Shown here: positions 26,325 to 37,768 of the stretch, in pieces
Numbering within the stretch: position 1 is the first letter of the stretch
How the letters are laid out: the number at the start of each line of letters is the position of its first letter
DNA from: Saccharopolyspora sp. SCSIO 74807
Lineage (GTDB): Bacteria; Actinomycetota; Actinomycetes; Mycobacteriales; Pseudonocardiaceae
Direction: 5' to 3'
DNA length: 64,000 nucleotides
Assembly (NCBI RefSeq): GCF_037023755.1
Contig: NZ_CP146100.1
Coordinates: 3,751,501 to 3,815,500, forward strand
Translations under genes and position numbers: made by a program
Notes under the pieces: model-generated
Seen by the model: only the letters and a program-made list of their open reading frames with translations
Databases searched by the model: none
Told to the model about the DNA's origin: nothing

Positions 26325-27005
26325 GTGTCGAACCAGCCGATGATCGCGCCTTCCATCCTGTCCGCGGACTTCGCTCACCTGGCCGCCGAGCTCGACGCCG
26401 TCAAGGGCGCCGACTGGGTGCACGTCGACGTGATGGACGCGCACTTCGTGCCGAACCTGACCCTCGGGCTGCCGGTGGTGCAGTCGCTGCTGAAGGCCAC
26501 CGACATCCCGATGGACTGCCACCTCATGATCGAGGATCCGGATCGTTGGGCGATCGGCTACGCCGAGGCGGGCGCGCACAACGTCACCGTGCACGTGGAA
26601 GCGGCCGAGGATCCGATCGGGCTGGCGAAGAACCTGCGCGCCGCGGGTGCCAAGGCGGGTCTGTCGATCAAGCCGAACACGCCGCTGGAGCAGTACCTGG
26701 ACGTGCTCAAGCACTACGACACGCTGCTGGTGATGTCGGTGGAGCCCGGCTTCGGCGGGCAGAAGTTCATCTCCGAGGTGCTGGACAAGACCCGGCAGGC
26801 CCGCGACCTGGTCGACACCGGGCACCTGAACCTGCTGGTGGAGATCGACGGCGGGATCAACGCCGAGACCATCGAGCAGGCCGCGGAGGCCGGGGTGGAC
26901 TGCTTCGTGGCCGGATCCGCCGTCTACGGCGCCGAGGACCCGAGCCGCGCGCTCGAAGCGCTGCGCACCCAGGTGGGCCCGGCCTTCGCGCACGCGCGCC
27001 GGTGA
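26325..27005 (+). CDS. rpe: Ribulose-phosphate 3-epimerase
   Basis: Interconverts ribulose 5-phosphate and xylulose 5-phosphate in the pentose phosphate pathway; a 226-residue TIM barrel. Signature elements are [51 protein letters not shown] and [11 protein letters not shown], providing the metal ligands and catalytic Asp pair. GTG 26325 is chosen with a possible leaderless promoter; ATG 26340 is the alternative. The stop overlaps the ribD GTG by 4 bp. Ribulose 5-phosphate is also the substrate for the RibB half of the downstream operon. Confidence 0.95.
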   Translation: MSNQPMIAPSILSADFAHLAAELDAVKGADWVHVDVMDAHFVPNLTLGLPVVQSLLKATDIPMDCHLMIEDPDRWAIGYAEAGAHNVTVHVEAAEDPIGLAKNLRAAGAKAGLSIKPNTPLEQYLDVLKHYDTLLVMSVEPGFGGQKFISEVLDKTRQARDLVDTGHLNLLVEIDGGINAETIEQAAEAGVDCFVAGSAVYGAEDPSRALEALRTQVGPAFAHARR

Positions 27006-28024
27006 CACCCGAGGCCGAACTCGGGGCGATGGAGGCCGCCGTCGCCGCCAGCGAGCGGGTCCGTGGCACGACCAGCCCGAATCCGCCGGTCGGCTGCGTG
27101 ATCCTCGATCCGTCGGGACAGCCCGCGGGGCTCGGCGCCACCCGGCCGCCCGGCGGCCCGCACGCCGAGGTCGTCGCGCTGCGCGAAGCCGGTGCGCGCG
27201 CCCGCGGCGGAACCGCGGTGGTCACCTTGGAGCCCTGCGCGCACACCGGGCGCACCGCACCGTGCACATCGGCGCTGCTGGAAGCCGGGGTGGCGCGCGT
27301 CGTGCACGCGGTCCCGGACCCGAACCCGCAGGCCGGCGGCGGAGCGGCGCTGCTGCGCGACGCGGGCGTCGACGTCTCCGCCGGGTTGCTGCGCGACGAG
27401 GTGGAACGCGGCCCGCTGCGCGCTTGGCTGCACTTCACCCGCACCGCGCGCCCGCACGTGACCTGGAAGTACGCCGCGAGCCTGGACGGGCGCTCGGCCG
27501 CGGCCGACGGCAGCAGCAAGTGGATCAGCTCCGCGGTCTCCCGCGGCGAGGTGCACGAGCTGCGCGGCAAGGTCGACGCGATCGTGGCGGGCACCGGCAC
27601 CGTGCTCGCCGACGACCCGCAGCTGACCGCCCGCGACGAGTCCGGCGGCCTGCGGGAGCGGCAGCCGCTGCGGGTGGTCGTCGGCGACCGCCCGGTTCCC
27701 GAGGACGCGCGGGTGCTCGACGACGCCGCCGAAACGATCCGGCTGCCCGGCGGTGATCCCGCGGCCGCGCTGGCCGCGCTCGCGGACCGCGGAGTCGTGG
27801 ACGTGCTGCTGGAAGGCGGTCCGGCGCTGGCGGGCGCGTTCGTGGCCGCCGAGCGGGTGGACCGGGTACTGGCCTACATCGCACCCGCGCTGCTGGGCGC
27901 CGGACCGGCCGCGCTGGGCGAGGCGGGAGTGGCGAGCGTCTCGCAAGCATGGTGGTGGGACGTCGAAGAGACGACGATGAGCGGTCCGGACGTGCGCGTC
28001 AGCGCCGTCCCGACGCGGCGTTGA
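27002..28024 (+). CDS. ribD: Bifunctional riboflavin deaminase/reductase
   Basis: Carries out the second and third steps of riboflavin synthesis (pyrimidine deamination, then side-chain reduction with NADPH). The N-terminal deaminase shows GPHAEVVAL and [12 protein letters not shown], the zinc site. The C-terminal reductase begins around [15 protein letters not shown] and has [18 protein letters not shown] and [13 protein letters not shown]. 340 residues, normal length. The GTG overlaps the rpe stop; ribE follows after 13 bp. Confidence 0.95.
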   Translation: MTPEAELGAMEAAVAASERVRGTTSPNPPVGCVILDPSGQPAGLGATRPPGGPHAEVVALREAGARARGGTAVVTLEPCAHTGRTAPCTSALLEAGVARVVHAVPDPNPQAGGGAALLRDAGVDVSAGLLRDEVERGPLRAWLHFTRTARPHVTWKYAASLDGRSAAADGSSKWISSAVSRGEVHELRGKVDAIVAGTGTVLADDPQLTARDESGGLRERQPLRVVVGDRPVPEDARVLDDAAETIRLPGGDPAAALAALADRGVVDVLLEGGPALAGAFVAAERVDRVLAYIAPALLGAGPAALGEAGVASVSQAWWWDVEETTMSGPDVRVSAVPTRR

Positions 28025-28037
28025 GGAGGCAGAGCCG

Positions 28038-28652
28038 GTGTTCACGGGGATCGTCGAAGAGCTCGGGACCGTGCTGGCCGTCGAGCCCGCCGAGGACGTC
28101 GTGCGGTTGACCGTGCGAGGGCCGGTGGTGGCCTCCGATGCCGCGCACGGCGACTCGATCTCGGTCAACGGCGTGTGCCTGACCGTGGTGGACGCGGTCC
28201 AGGGGGACCGCTTCACCGTGGACGTGGTGCAGGAGACGGTCCGCCGCTCCGCGCTGAAGGCGGTCCAGGCCGGGGACCGGGTGAACCTGGAGCGCGCGAT
28301 GGCGCTCGGCGATCGGCTCGGCGGGCACATCGTGCAGGGCCACGTGGACGGCACGGCCGTGCTGCGCTCCGACGAAGGCGATCTGACCCGGTTCGACCTG
28401 CCCGGTGGGCTGTCCCGCTACCTGGTCGAGAAGGGCTCGATCACGGTCGACGGGATCTCGCTGACCGTGGTGGACGCCGAACCGGACGGCTTCAGCGTCG
28501 CGTTGATTCCCACGACGCGGGAACTCACCACCCTAGGGGTGCGCCAACCGGGTGAAGAGGTCAACATCGAGGTGGACGTGCTGGCCAAGCACCTCGAGCG
28601 ATTGGCCGCCGCACAGCTGGACGCGCTCGGCGAGCGCGGCCCAGGTGCGTGA
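28038..28652 (+). CDS. ribE: Riboflavin synthase, alpha subunit
   Basis: Dismutates two 6,7-dimethyl-8-ribityllumazine molecules into riboflavin and the RibD product. The 204-residue protein has two tandem lumazine-binding barrels: the first opens MFTGIVEELGTV and contains SVNGVCLTVVD, and the second has GHIVQGHVDGTA and SITVDGISLTVVD. GTG start. A 171-bp gap to ribBA follows; I see no FMN riboswitch fold in it. Confidence 0.95.
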   Translation: MFTGIVEELGTVLAVEPAEDVVRLTVRGPVVASDAAHGDSISVNGVCLTVVDAVQGDRFTVDVVQETVRRSALKAVQAGDRVNLERAMALGDRLGGHIVQGHVDGTAVLRSDEGDLTRFDLPGGLSRYLVEKGSITVDGISLTVVDAEPDGFSVALIPTTRELTTLGVRQPGEEVNIEVDVLAKHLERLAAAQLDALGERGPGA

Positions 28653-28823
28653 CCAGCGACTTCGTCAGCAGGGACGGTCCGCTGCGGTGCGGGTGATCGG
28701 GTTCGAGAGGAGCGCGGCGAGCCGGGGGAGAATGGTGGTGCCGGGACGCAGCGCCCGGTGCCGGAACCGAGGGCTGGTGCGGCACGGCGCACCACGACCC
28801 CAGAGTGAAAGAGCACGGACACG

Positions 28824-30598
<1,775 letters not shown>

Positions 30599-30629
30599 GC
30601 CTCCTGCGCGGACACGGCAGACTGGTCTC

Positions 30630-31229
30630 ATGCAGGCAGGCGAAACGCGGGGCGGCTCCGGAACGCCGCGGGCCGAGGAAGTGAGCACCGCCACCGGCAC
30701 GGGTGCCGCGCAGGTGGAGGTGCGCCCGCGCAAGGTGCGCCGGGTGGTCATCCCGGTGGCGATCGTGCTGGTCGTCGTGTTCACCGTGGCCGCGGTCCTG
30801 CTGCGCAACACTCCGACCGGTGCTTACTTCCGGGTCTCCGACCAGGTGTCGATGGCCGCGCTGGGCGTGCTGCTGGCCTGCGGTGCGTTGTTGCTGCTGC
30901 GGCCGCGGATGCGGGCGGGCCTGCACGGCATCGAGGTGCGCAACATCGTCGGCACCCGCCTGTTCGAGTGGGACGACGTGCTGGCGATCAGCTTCCCGGA
31001 CGGTGCCTCGTGGGCCCGCCTGGAACTGGCCGACGACGAGTACGCACCGGTGATGGCGATCCAGTCCAGTGACGGAGCAAGCGCCGTGCAGGCGATGCGC
31101 GACCTGCGTGAGCTGCGCAGGCAGGTGGACGCGGTGCGCGGTGGTGAGCAGCAGGAATCCCAGCGGGAATCGCAGTCCGGCGGGGACGACGCCGCGGCCG
31201 CGCGATCCGATCAGGACGAGCAAGGCTGA
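30630..31229 (+). CDS. Membrane protein with PH-like domain
   Basis: A 199-residue conserved actinobacterial protein. After a 38-residue cytoplasmic lead it has two transmembrane helices (about 39-58 and 74-91), then a bacterial PH-like domain: GLHGIEVRNIVGTRLFEWDD and SWARLELADDEYAPVMAIQ. The tail is rich in Gln, Ser and acidic residues. From memory, a protein of this type also follows ribH in M. tuberculosis (Rv1417), so the position is conserved. Function unknown. Confidence 0.75.
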   Translation: MQAGETRGGSGTPRAEEVSTATGTGAAQVEVRPRKVRRVVIPVAIVLVVVFTVAAVLLRNTPTGAYFRVSDQVSMAALGVLLACGALLLLRPRMRAGLHGIEVRNIVGTRLFEWDDVLAISFPDGASWARLELADDEYAPVMAIQSSDGASAVQAMRDLRELRRQVDAVRGGEQQESQRESQSGGDDAAAARSDQDEQG

Positions 31230-31286
31230 ACGCCGCCGTGCGCGGTGCGTGAACGGCTGTCGAGCGGCGCGGTCCGGCCATGAAAA

Positions 31287-31317
31287 AGGTGCCCGGAAGT
31301 CGTTTCCGGGCACCTTC
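31287..31317. terminator. Bidirectional intrinsic terminator
   Basis: AAGGTGCCCGGAA and TTCCGGGCACCTT form a perfect 13-bp stem with a 5-nt loop. The minus strand continues into TTTTTC, giving a U-tract for the GlsB-like gene; the plus strand continues CTCC and serves the riboflavin-side gene. Confidence 0.85.
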
Positions 31318-31328
31318 TCCGCGATCTC

Positions 31329-31592
31329 TCAGGCACGCGACCTGTGGAAGATCAGGCGGTAGATGATGAGCAGGATCAGCGAACCGATCACCGCCCACAC
31401 GAAGCTCATCAGGTTGAACCCGGTGACGCCGGCTCCGCCGCCGAAGTTCGTGCCCAGCCAGCCGCCGAGCAGGCCGCCGACCACGCCGATCACGATCGTG
31501 AGAATGATGCCGCCGGGGTCCTTGCCCGGCAGAATGAACTTGGCGATCGCGCCCGCGATCAGACCGAAGATGATCCAGCTCAGGATTCCCAC
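31329..31592 (-). CDS. GlsB/YeaQ/YmgE-family stress membrane protein
   Basis: An 87-residue transglycosylase-associated-type membrane protein with three hydrophobic helices and the glycine-rich core GLIAGAIAKFILPGKDPGG. The family is widespread and often induced by general stress, but its biochemical role is not known. GTG at 31592 is preceded by AAGGAGGACACC, an excellent SD, so the much longer open frame upstream is rejected. Monocistronic, ending at a strong terminator. Confidence 0.85.
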   Translation of the reverse strand: MGILSWIIFGLIAGAIAKFILPGKDPGGIILTIVIGVVGGLLGGWLGTNFGGGAGVTGFNLMSFVWAVIGSLILLIIYRLIFHRSRA

Positions 31593-31860
31593 GGTGTCCT
31601 CCTTCCGGTTCACGCGCCGCTCGCGGCACGCTCGTCTCGCACACATCGGACTACCCGAGCGGTGATGGATCAACCGTGATCTATACCCCGTTCGGGTGAT
31701 CGCCAACGGTACTTTCGATCTCGTGGCGAAACCTCGCCCGGTCGCCCGGCGGCTGCGGACGCCGCGAGCGGGTGCGGGACAATGGGGAGAGCGTCGAGCA
31801 CCGGACGCGTCGGCGCAGCCGGTGCGGTGGCTGGCGGTGCGGCAACTGGAGGAGGAGATC

Positions 31861-32883
31861 GTGAGCGTTGCCCCGGAGCGAAACCTGCGGCTGGTCCGGG
31901 ACGAGCCCCGCGAACCCGCGGTGCGGCTCGGCGACATCCCGCTGCGCAACCGCATGGTCACCGCCTCCAGCCTGCTCGGCTACGGCGTGTCCAACGCGAA
32001 GCTGGTGCCCTACGGGATGAGCCCGATCTCGCGGTTCGTCCCGCTGGAGCGGTTCGGCGCGGTCACCACCCGCACGGTCACCGTCGAGCCCCGCGAGGGC
32101 CACTTCACGACGCAGGACGTGTGGCCGCTGCACGAGCTGCCCGCGCTGCTCAAGCGCTACGGGCAGGCGCTGCGGCAGGTCGACGGCGGCTGGCTCAACG
32201 CGTTCGGCTGGTGCAACGTCGGCATCGACGCCTACCTGCGGGACTACTACCCGCGCACTCGCGAGCAGAACACGATCATCTCGGTGGGCGGGTTCTCCGC
32301 CGCGGAGTTCGTCACGCTCGTGGACAAGATCAACGCGGCGGTGCCCGCGGGGGAAATCGCCGCGGTCGAGTTCAACGTCTCCTGCCACAACGTGAACTTC
32401 GACTTCAACGCCATCATCGAGTCGGTGCTGGCCGAAGCGGTGCCGCGCAGCGCGCACCCGGTGATCCTGAAGCTGTCCCCGGACTACGACTACCTCGGTC
32501 ACGCCCGGCTGGCCGCCCGGCACGGCGTCTCGGCGCTGACCGCGATCAACACCCTGAAGGGCCTGCGGCTGGACCCGGAAACGGGGGAACCGTTGCTGCG
32601 CAACGGTTTCGGCGGGCTGTCCGGCCGGGCGATCAAGCCGGTCGGGCTGCGGGTGGTCAAGGAGCTGCGCGACGCCGGGGTGACGCTGCCGATCATCGCG
32701 ACCGGCGGCATCCGCAGCTTCGACGACTGCCGCGAGTACTTCTGGGCCGGTGCGGACGCGGTGAGCATGGGCAGCGCGAGCTGGTTCGCCAGCTACCCCG
32801 GCTACGCTCTGTCGCCGGTGCACGCCGCGCGGATCCGCGCCGTGCTGCGGCGCATCGAGCACTACGAGCCGCCGCGTCGCTGA
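31861..32883 (+). CDS. Dihydroorotate dehydrogenase-like flavoprotein
   Basis: A 340-residue FMN-binding TIM-barrel enzyme of the dihydroorotate/dihydropyrimidine dehydrogenase family. The active-site loop FNVSCHN has a Cys base, as in class 1 enzymes, rather than the Ser of membrane-bound class 2. Flavin-phosphate loops are LTAINTLKGL and IIATGGIRSFDDC. The insert AFGWCNVGIDAYLRDYYPRT is unlike standard PyrD. No pyrK-like subunit or pyrimidine gene is nearby, so its substrate is uncertain and it may not be the housekeeping enzyme. GTG follows GGAGGAGATC. Confidence 0.7.
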   Translation: MSVAPERNLRLVRDEPREPAVRLGDIPLRNRMVTASSLLGYGVSNAKLVPYGMSPISRFVPLERFGAVTTRTVTVEPREGHFTTQDVWPLHELPALLKRYGQALRQVDGGWLNAFGWCNVGIDAYLRDYYPRTREQNTIISVGGFSAAEFVTLVDKINAAVPAGEIAAVEFNVSCHNVNFDFNAIIESVLAEAVPRSAHPVILKLSPDYDYLGHARLAARHGVSALTAINTLKGLRLDPETGEPLLRNGFGGLSGRAIKPVGLRVVKELRDAGVTLPIIATGGIRSFDDCREYFWAGADAVSMGSASWFASYPGYALSPVHAARIRAVLRRIEHYEPPRR

Positions 32884-33105
32884 TCACCGGTTCGGCCGCT
32901 GCCGGGACCGGCTTGCCGCGATCCGCTCAACGCTGCGGGTCTCCTGCCGCACGACCGGCGCCCCTGCGCGAACCGCTTTCCGCGCTCCCGGACGCGCGCC
33001 CGGAATGTGTTGATCAACGGGAAATTCCGATCGGATGAAGATCCTCGACACGTCACGGGCAGAGACCGTTGACTTGCTGTGACGATCAACATCCGGAGGG
33101 GGACG

Positions 33106-34188
33106 ATGATGTCGGGATACGGGACGTTCGGCAGCAGCCTGCGCGACCTGCCGCGGCTGCGGCAGTCCAAGCGGGGCCGGGTGTCGAGCTGGGACCGCAC
33201 CGGCGGCAACACCGACAGCATCCGGCTCGCGCCGGGGGAGAGCCGGGAACTGGCCAACTTGGACGGTCCCGGCGCGGTCACGCACATCTGGTGCACCGTC
33301 GCGGTCGAGGACGGCGGGTTGCGGCCCGAGGTGGAGGGCGACTACCTGCGCAGGCTCGTGCTCAAGATCACCTGGGACGATTCGCCGCACCCGAGCGTGC
33401 TGGTGCCGCTGGGGGACTTCTTCGGCATCGGCCACGGCCGCACCGAGAACTTCGTGTCCGCACCGCTGCAGATGAGCCCGCAGGACGGCAAGGGCTTCAA
33501 CTGCTGGTTCGCGATGCCCTTCGCCGCCGGTGCCCGGTTCGAGCTGATCAGCGAGATGAGCCGGAAACCGGTGATCTTCTACTACTACATCGACTACGAG
33601 CGGTACTGCCGCGCCGACCCCGAACTCGGCTACTTCCACGCGCAGTGGCGCCGGGAGAACCCGGCCGACGGCGTCGAGCAGGGCGAGCAGACCAACGACG
33701 AGTTCCTGTTCGGCGGCACCAACCTCGACGGCGCGGGCAACTACGTGCTGCTGGAGGCCGAAGGCCGCGGGCACTACGTCGGCTCCGTGCTCAACGTGCA
33801 CAACCTGCGCTCGACCACCGACTGGAACTGGTACGGCGAGGGCGATGACATGATCTTCATCGACGGGGAGCCCTGGCCGCCGCGGCTGCACGGCACCGGC
33901 ACCGAGGACTACTTCAACACCGCGTGGTGTCCCAGCCAGCCGTACCAGGCGCCCTACCACGGCCTGACGCTGCCGGGCGGGCCGAACTGGAGCGGGCAGG
34001 TCTCCTACTACCGGTTCCACGTGGAGGATCCGGTCACCTTCGACGAGTCGATCAGCGTCACGATCGAGCACGGGCACGCCAACAAGCGCTCCGACGACAT
34101 CTCCTCGGTCGCCTACTGGTACCAGACCCTGCCGTCGAAGCCGTTCGGCCTGCCGCCGGTCCACGACCGGCTCCCGCGCCCGCTCTGA
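33106..34188 (+). CDS. DUF2961 / GH172-family glycoside hydrolase
   Basis: A 360-residue protein of the DUF2961 family, now glycoside hydrolase family 172, whose members act on alpha-D-fructofuranose and D-arabinofuranose linkages. Recognisable blocks are LDGPGAVTHIWCTV, PLGDFFGIGHGR, FNCWFAMPF, LHGTGTEDYFNTAWC and YRFHVEDPVTF; the Glu in GTGTEDYF is a strong candidate catalytic residue. No signal peptide is visible. In an arabinogalactan-containing actinomycete it could trim wall D-arabinan, but the apparent cytoplasmic location argues for intracellular sugar processing. ATG 33106 has GGAGGGGG upstream; ATG 33109 is equally possible. Confidence 0.8.
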   Translation: MMSGYGTFGSSLRDLPRLRQSKRGRVSSWDRTGGNTDSIRLAPGESRELANLDGPGAVTHIWCTVAVEDGGLRPEVEGDYLRRLVLKITWDDSPHPSVLVPLGDFFGIGHGRTENFVSAPLQMSPQDGKGFNCWFAMPFAAGARFELISEMSRKPVIFYYYIDYERYCRADPELGYFHAQWRRENPADGVEQGEQTNDEFLFGGTNLDGAGNYVLLEAEGRGHYVGSVLNVHNLRSTTDWNWYGEGDDMIFIDGEPWPPRLHGTGTEDYFNTAWCPSQPYQAPYHGLTLPGGPNWSGQVSYYRFHVEDPVTFDESISVTIEHGHANKRSDDISSVAYWYQTLPSKPFGLPPVHDRLPRPL

Positions 34189-34228
34189 CTCCCGGCTCAC
34201 TCCTGGTGAAGCCACGTGCGGGGAGAGA

Positions 34229-34666
34229 TCACTCGGTGTCGGAGTCGAGCGAGGCCCTGCCGTGCACCGCCAGCGCCCAGATCACCGCCACGTCCACCGC
34301 GATGATCAGCAGCGACCACAGCGGCTGGTACGGGATGAACAGGAAGTTGCCGAGCGCGCTCAGCGCCACGATCACGATGCCCGCGATCCGCGCCCAAGCC
34401 GCACCGCCCAGCAACGCCAGCCCGGTCGCCGCGACCAGCACTCCCAGGCCCAAGTGCGCCCAGCCCCATGCACCGACGTTGTAGCTGAACACGTAATCGC
34501 CGGTCACGGCGTAGACCGGGCCCTGCAGCAGCACGGCCGTCGACACGATGACGTGGAACACGCCGATGATCACCATCAGCACGCTCGCGAACAGCGCGAG
34601 ACCGTCCGCCAGGCCGCCGGCCGGACGGCCGACTGCGTGGAAACCCCGATGTCCGAGCTGAGCCAT
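34229..34666 (-). CDS. DUF7144-type four-helix membrane protein
   Basis: A 145-residue membrane protein with four transmembrane helices and conserved elements FASVLMVIIGVFHVIVST, YVFSYNVGAWGWAHLGLG and ALGNFLFIPYQPLW. The family is common in actinobacteria, of unknown function. The ATG at 34666 has GGAGGGG 8 nt upstream. It is convergent with the GH172 gene and divergent from uvrC. Confidence 0.75.
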   Translation of the reverse strand: MAQLGHRGFHAVGRPAGGLADGLALFASVLMVIIGVFHVIVSTAVLLQGPVYAVTGDYVFSYNVGAWGWAHLGLGVLVAATGLALLGGAAWARIAGIVIVALSALGNFLFIPYQPLWSLLIIAVDVAVIWALAVHGRASLDSDTE

Positions 34667-34799
34667 CCCGATCACCCCTCCGGCGTTCGCACCTGGGTCC
34701 GAGTGGACCTCGACCGGCCGAGGTGACCAAGGGGCGAAGGTCCTCGCGCGCCGCGATGGGCGTGACGGGGAGTGTCGGCCGCGCACGTAGGGTGGAGCC

Positions 34800-36893
34800 G
34801 TGGCCGACCCGTCGACATACCGACCCGCCCCAGGCACGATCCCGGACGCGCCCGGCGTGTACCGGTTCCACGATGCCGAGGGCCGGGTCATCTACGTCGG
34901 CAAGGCGAAAAGCCTGCGCAGCAGGTTGTCGAACTACTTCGCGGACCTGTCCGGGCTGCACCCGCGCACCCGCCGGATGGTCACCACCGCGACCGGGGTG
35001 CGCTGGACCGTGGTCGGCACCGAGGTCGAGGCGCTGCAGCTGGAGTACTCCTGGATCAAGGAGTACGACCCGCGGTTCAACGTCCGCTACCGCGACGACA
35101 AGACCTACCCGGTGCTGGCCGTGACGCTGCACGAGGAGTACCCGCGGCTGCACGTCTACCGCGGTCCGCGGCGCAAGGGCGTGCGCTACTTCGGCCCCTA
35201 CGCGCACGCCTGGGCGATCCGGGAGACGCTGGACATGCTGCTGCGCGTGTTCCCGGCGCGGACCTGCTCGAACACCGTGTTCAAGCGGCACGGGCAGATC
35301 GGGCGGCCCTGCCTGCTGGGCTACATCGGCAAATGCTCCGCGCCGTGCGTCGACCGGGTCAGCGCCGAGGAGCACCGGTCCATCGTGGACGATTTCTGCG
35401 ATTTCCTGTCCGGGCGCACCGACACCTTGATGCGCAAGCTGGACAAGGAGATGCAGCGGGCTTCCGAGCAGCTGGAGTTCGAGCGCGCCGCCCGGCTGCG
35501 CGACGACCTCGAAGCGCTGCGCCGGGCGATGGAGAAGCAGGCCGTGGTGCTCGGCGACGGCACCGACGCCGACGTGATCGCCTTCGCCGAGGACGAGCTC
35601 GCCGCCGCGGTGCAGGTCTTCCACATCCGCGGCGGCCGGGTCCGCGGCCAGCGCGGCTGGGTGATCGACAAGGTGGACGACACCAGCACCGCCGCGCTGA
35701 CCGGGCAGTTCCTCAGCCAGTTCTACGGCGAGCAGGCCGCGCTGGCCGATCAGGCCGACGCGGGCGGTACGCCGGTGCCGCGCGAGGTGCTGGTGCCGGA
35801 ACTGCCCGAGGACTCCGAGGCGCTGGCGCAGTGGCTCGGCGGCCTGCGCGGCAGCAAGGTGCACCTGCGCGTTCCGCAGCGCGGCGACAAGCGCACCCTG
35901 ATGGAGACCGTCGAGCGCAACGCCAAGGAGGCGTTCGCCCAGTACAAGCTGCGCCGCGCAGGCGATCTCACCGCCCGCTCGGCCGCGCTGCAGGAGCTGC
36001 AGGAGGCGCTGGCGCTGGACAGCGCACCGCTGCGGATCGAATGCGTCGACGTCAGCCACGTGCAGGGCAGCGACGTGGTGGCCTCGCTGGTGGTGTTCGA
36101 GGACGGGGTGCCGCGCAAGTCCGAGTACCGCCGGTTCTCGGTGCGCGAAGGCGCCGAGGGCGGTGACGTCGGCTCGATCGACGAGGTGGTCCGGCGGAGG
36201 TTCGCCCGGTACCTGAAGGAAGCCTCGGCCGAGGCGGGTCCCGATGCCGCGCCGGAGAACGACGGCGAATCCGCCACCGGCGGTTCGACCGGCGCCGAAG
36301 CGGCGCAACCGGACGGCGAGGCCGTGCGACCGGACGGTGCGGCGGGGGCCGACGAGGCCGCGGACTCCGCACCCGGCATCGACCCGGAGACCGGCCGCCC
36401 GCGCAAGTTCGCCTACCCGCCGAACCTGCTGGTCATCGACGGCGGCGCGGCGCAGGCCAACGCCGCAGCGGACGCGCTGGCCGAACTCGGCATCACCGAC
36501 GTGGCGGTGATCGGCCTGGCCAAGCGGCTCGAAGAGGTGTGGCTGCCCGCCGAGCCGGACCCGGTCGTCCTGCCGCGCACCAGCGAAGCGCTGTACCTGC
36601 TGCAGCGGGTGCGCGACGAGGCGCACCGGTTCGCGATCAGCTACCACCGCAAGAAGCGCTCGAAGCGGCTCAGCTCCTCGGAGCTGGATTCGGTACCCGG
36701 GCTGGGGCAGACCCGCAAGACCGCGCTGCTCAAGCACTTCGGCTCGGTGCGCAAGCTCAAGCAGGCGGGGGTTCAGGAGATCATGGCGGTGCCCGGCTTC
36801 GGCAGGCGCACCGCGGAGAGCGTGCACGCGGCCCTGGCCGGCCGGGCAGGGGCAAGCGGGGGAGACACCGGCACTGAAGGGGAGAGTCAGTGA
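34800..36893 (+). CDS. uvrC: UvrABC excinuclease subunit C
   Basis: A 697-residue nucleotide-excision repair nuclease making both incisions around a lesion. Domains in order: GIY-YIG nuclease ([20 protein letters not shown] region), UvrB-binding UVR helix pair ([18 protein letters not shown]), RNase H-like 5' nuclease ([21 protein letters not shown]) and a C-terminal double helix-hairpin-helix ([18 protein letters not shown]). An acidic Ala/Gly/Asp/Pro-rich insert of about 60 residues (about 475-535) interrupts the RNase H-like domain. GTG start. The rapZ GTG overlaps its stop. Confidence 0.96.
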   Translation: MADPSTYRPAPGTIPDAPGVYRFHDAEGRVIYVGKAKSLRSRLSNYFADLSGLHPRTRRMVTTATGVRWTVVGTEVEALQLEYSWIKEYDPRFNVRYRDDKTYPVLAVTLHEEYPRLHVYRGPRRKGVRYFGPYAHAWAIRETLDMLLRVFPARTCSNTVFKRHGQIGRPCLLGYIGKCSAPCVDRVSAEEHRSIVDDFCDFLSGRTDTLMRKLDKEMQRASEQLEFERAARLRDDLEALRRAMEKQAVVLGDGTDADVIAFAEDELAAAVQVFHIRGGRVRGQRGWVIDKVDDTSTAALTGQFLSQFYGEQAALADQADAGGTPVPREVLVPELPEDSEALAQWLGGLRGSKVHLRVPQRGDKRTLMETVERNAKEAFAQYKLRRAGDLTARSAALQELQEALALDSAPLRIECVDVSHVQGSDVVASLVVFEDGVPRKSEYRRFSVREGAEGGDVGSIDEVVRRRFARYLKEASAEAGPDAAPENDGESATGGSTGAEAAQPDGEAVRPDGAAGADEAADSAPGIDPETGRPRKFAYPPNLLVIDGGAAQANAAADALAELGITDVAVIGLAKRLEEVWLPAEPDPVVLPRTSEALYLLQRVRDEAHRFAISYHRKKRSKRLSSSELDSVPGLGQTRKTALLKHFGSVRKLKQAGVQEIMAVPGFGRRTAESVHAALAGRAGASGGDTGTEGESQ

Positions 36894-37768
36894 GTGAGGA
36901 GCAGTCGGGCATCGAGGTCGCCGTGGTCAGCGGCCTCTCCGGCGCCGGGCGCAGCACGGCCGCGAAATGCCTGGAGGACCTGGGCTGGTTCGTGGTGGAC
37001 AACCTGCCGCCGGAGCTGATCGCGACGATGGTGGAGCTGGGGGCGCGCTCCAGCGGCGCGATCACCCGCGTCGCGGTGGTGATGGACGTGCGCAGCCGCG
37101 CGTTCACCGAGGACCTCGGCTCGGTGATCAAGGACCTGGACGCGCGCGGCTACAAGCCGAAGGTGCTGTTCCTGGAGGCCACCGACGAGGTGCTGATCCG
37201 CCGCTTCGAGCAGGTGCGCCGCGGACATCCGCTGCAGGGCGAGGGCAGGCTGGCCGACGGCATCGCCGCCGAGCGGTCGCTGCTGTCCCGGTTGCGTTCG
37301 GAGGCCGACCTGGTCGTGGACACCACCGGGATATCGGTGCACCAGCTGCGCACCAAGATCGAGGACGCGTTCGGCAGCGAGGCCGAGACCCGCACCCGCG
37401 TGACCGTGCTGTCCTTCGGCTACAAGTACGGCCTGCCGATGGACGCCGACCTGGTGATGGACTGCCGGTTCCTGCCGAACCCGTTCTGGATCCCGGAACT
37501 GCGCGAGTTCACCGGCCTCGACGAGGAGGTGCGCAACTACGTGCTCGGCCAGGAGGGCGCCGAGGAGTTCCTGCGCAGCTACCAGGACCTGCTGCGGCTG
37601 GTCGGCGCCGGCTACCACCGCGAGGGCAAGCGGTACCTGACGCTGGCGCTGGGTTGCACCGGTGGCAAGCACCGCAGCGTCTCCCTGGTGGAGGAGATGG
37701 CCCGCAGACTCGCCGACGACGAGGGGATGATGGTCAAAACGGTGCATCGGGATCTGGGGCGCGAGTGA
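36890..37768 (+). CDS. rapZ: RapZ/YvcJ-family nucleotide-binding protein
   Basis: A 292-residue P-loop ATPase/GTPase homologous to RapZ, an RNA-binding RNase adapter in E. coli. The P-loop is GLSGAGRS (15-22). The conserved C-terminal half has [14 protein letters not shown] and the [10 protein letters not shown] motif. E. coli GlmZ sRNA is absent from actinobacteria, so its client here is unknown. Overlaps uvrC and yvcK by 4 bp each; uvrC-rapZ-yvcK-whiA is a conserved actinobacterial operon. Confidence 0.93.
   Translation: MSEEQSGIEVAVVSGLSGAGRSTAAKCLEDLGWFVVDNLPPELIATMVELGARSSGAITRVAVVMDVRSRAFTEDLGSVIKDLDARGYKPKVLFLEATDEVLIRRFEQVRRGHPLQGEGRLADGIAAERSLLSRLRSEADLVVDTTGISVHQLRTKIEDAFGSEAETRTRVTVLSFGYKYGLPMDADLVMDCRFLPNPFWIPELREFTGLDEEVRNYVLGQEGAEEFLRSYQDLLRLVGAGYHREGKRYLTLALGCTGGKHRSVSLVEEMARRLADDEGMMVKTVHRDLGRE

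Noticed and set aside
28653-28823. FMN riboswitch in the riboflavin operon gap
   Set aside because: The conserved RFN-element blocks are not recognisable in the sequence before ribBA or before ribD.
31593-31961. N-terminal extension of the GlsB-like protein to about 210 residues
   Set aside because: The GTG at 31592 is preceded by AAGGAGGACACC and the family is about 85 residues long.
34197-36827. 876-codon open frame antisense to uvrC
   Set aside because: High GC in the third position of uvrC keeps antisense frames open; the product is His/Arg/Gly-rich with no family resemblance, while uvrC is unmistakable.
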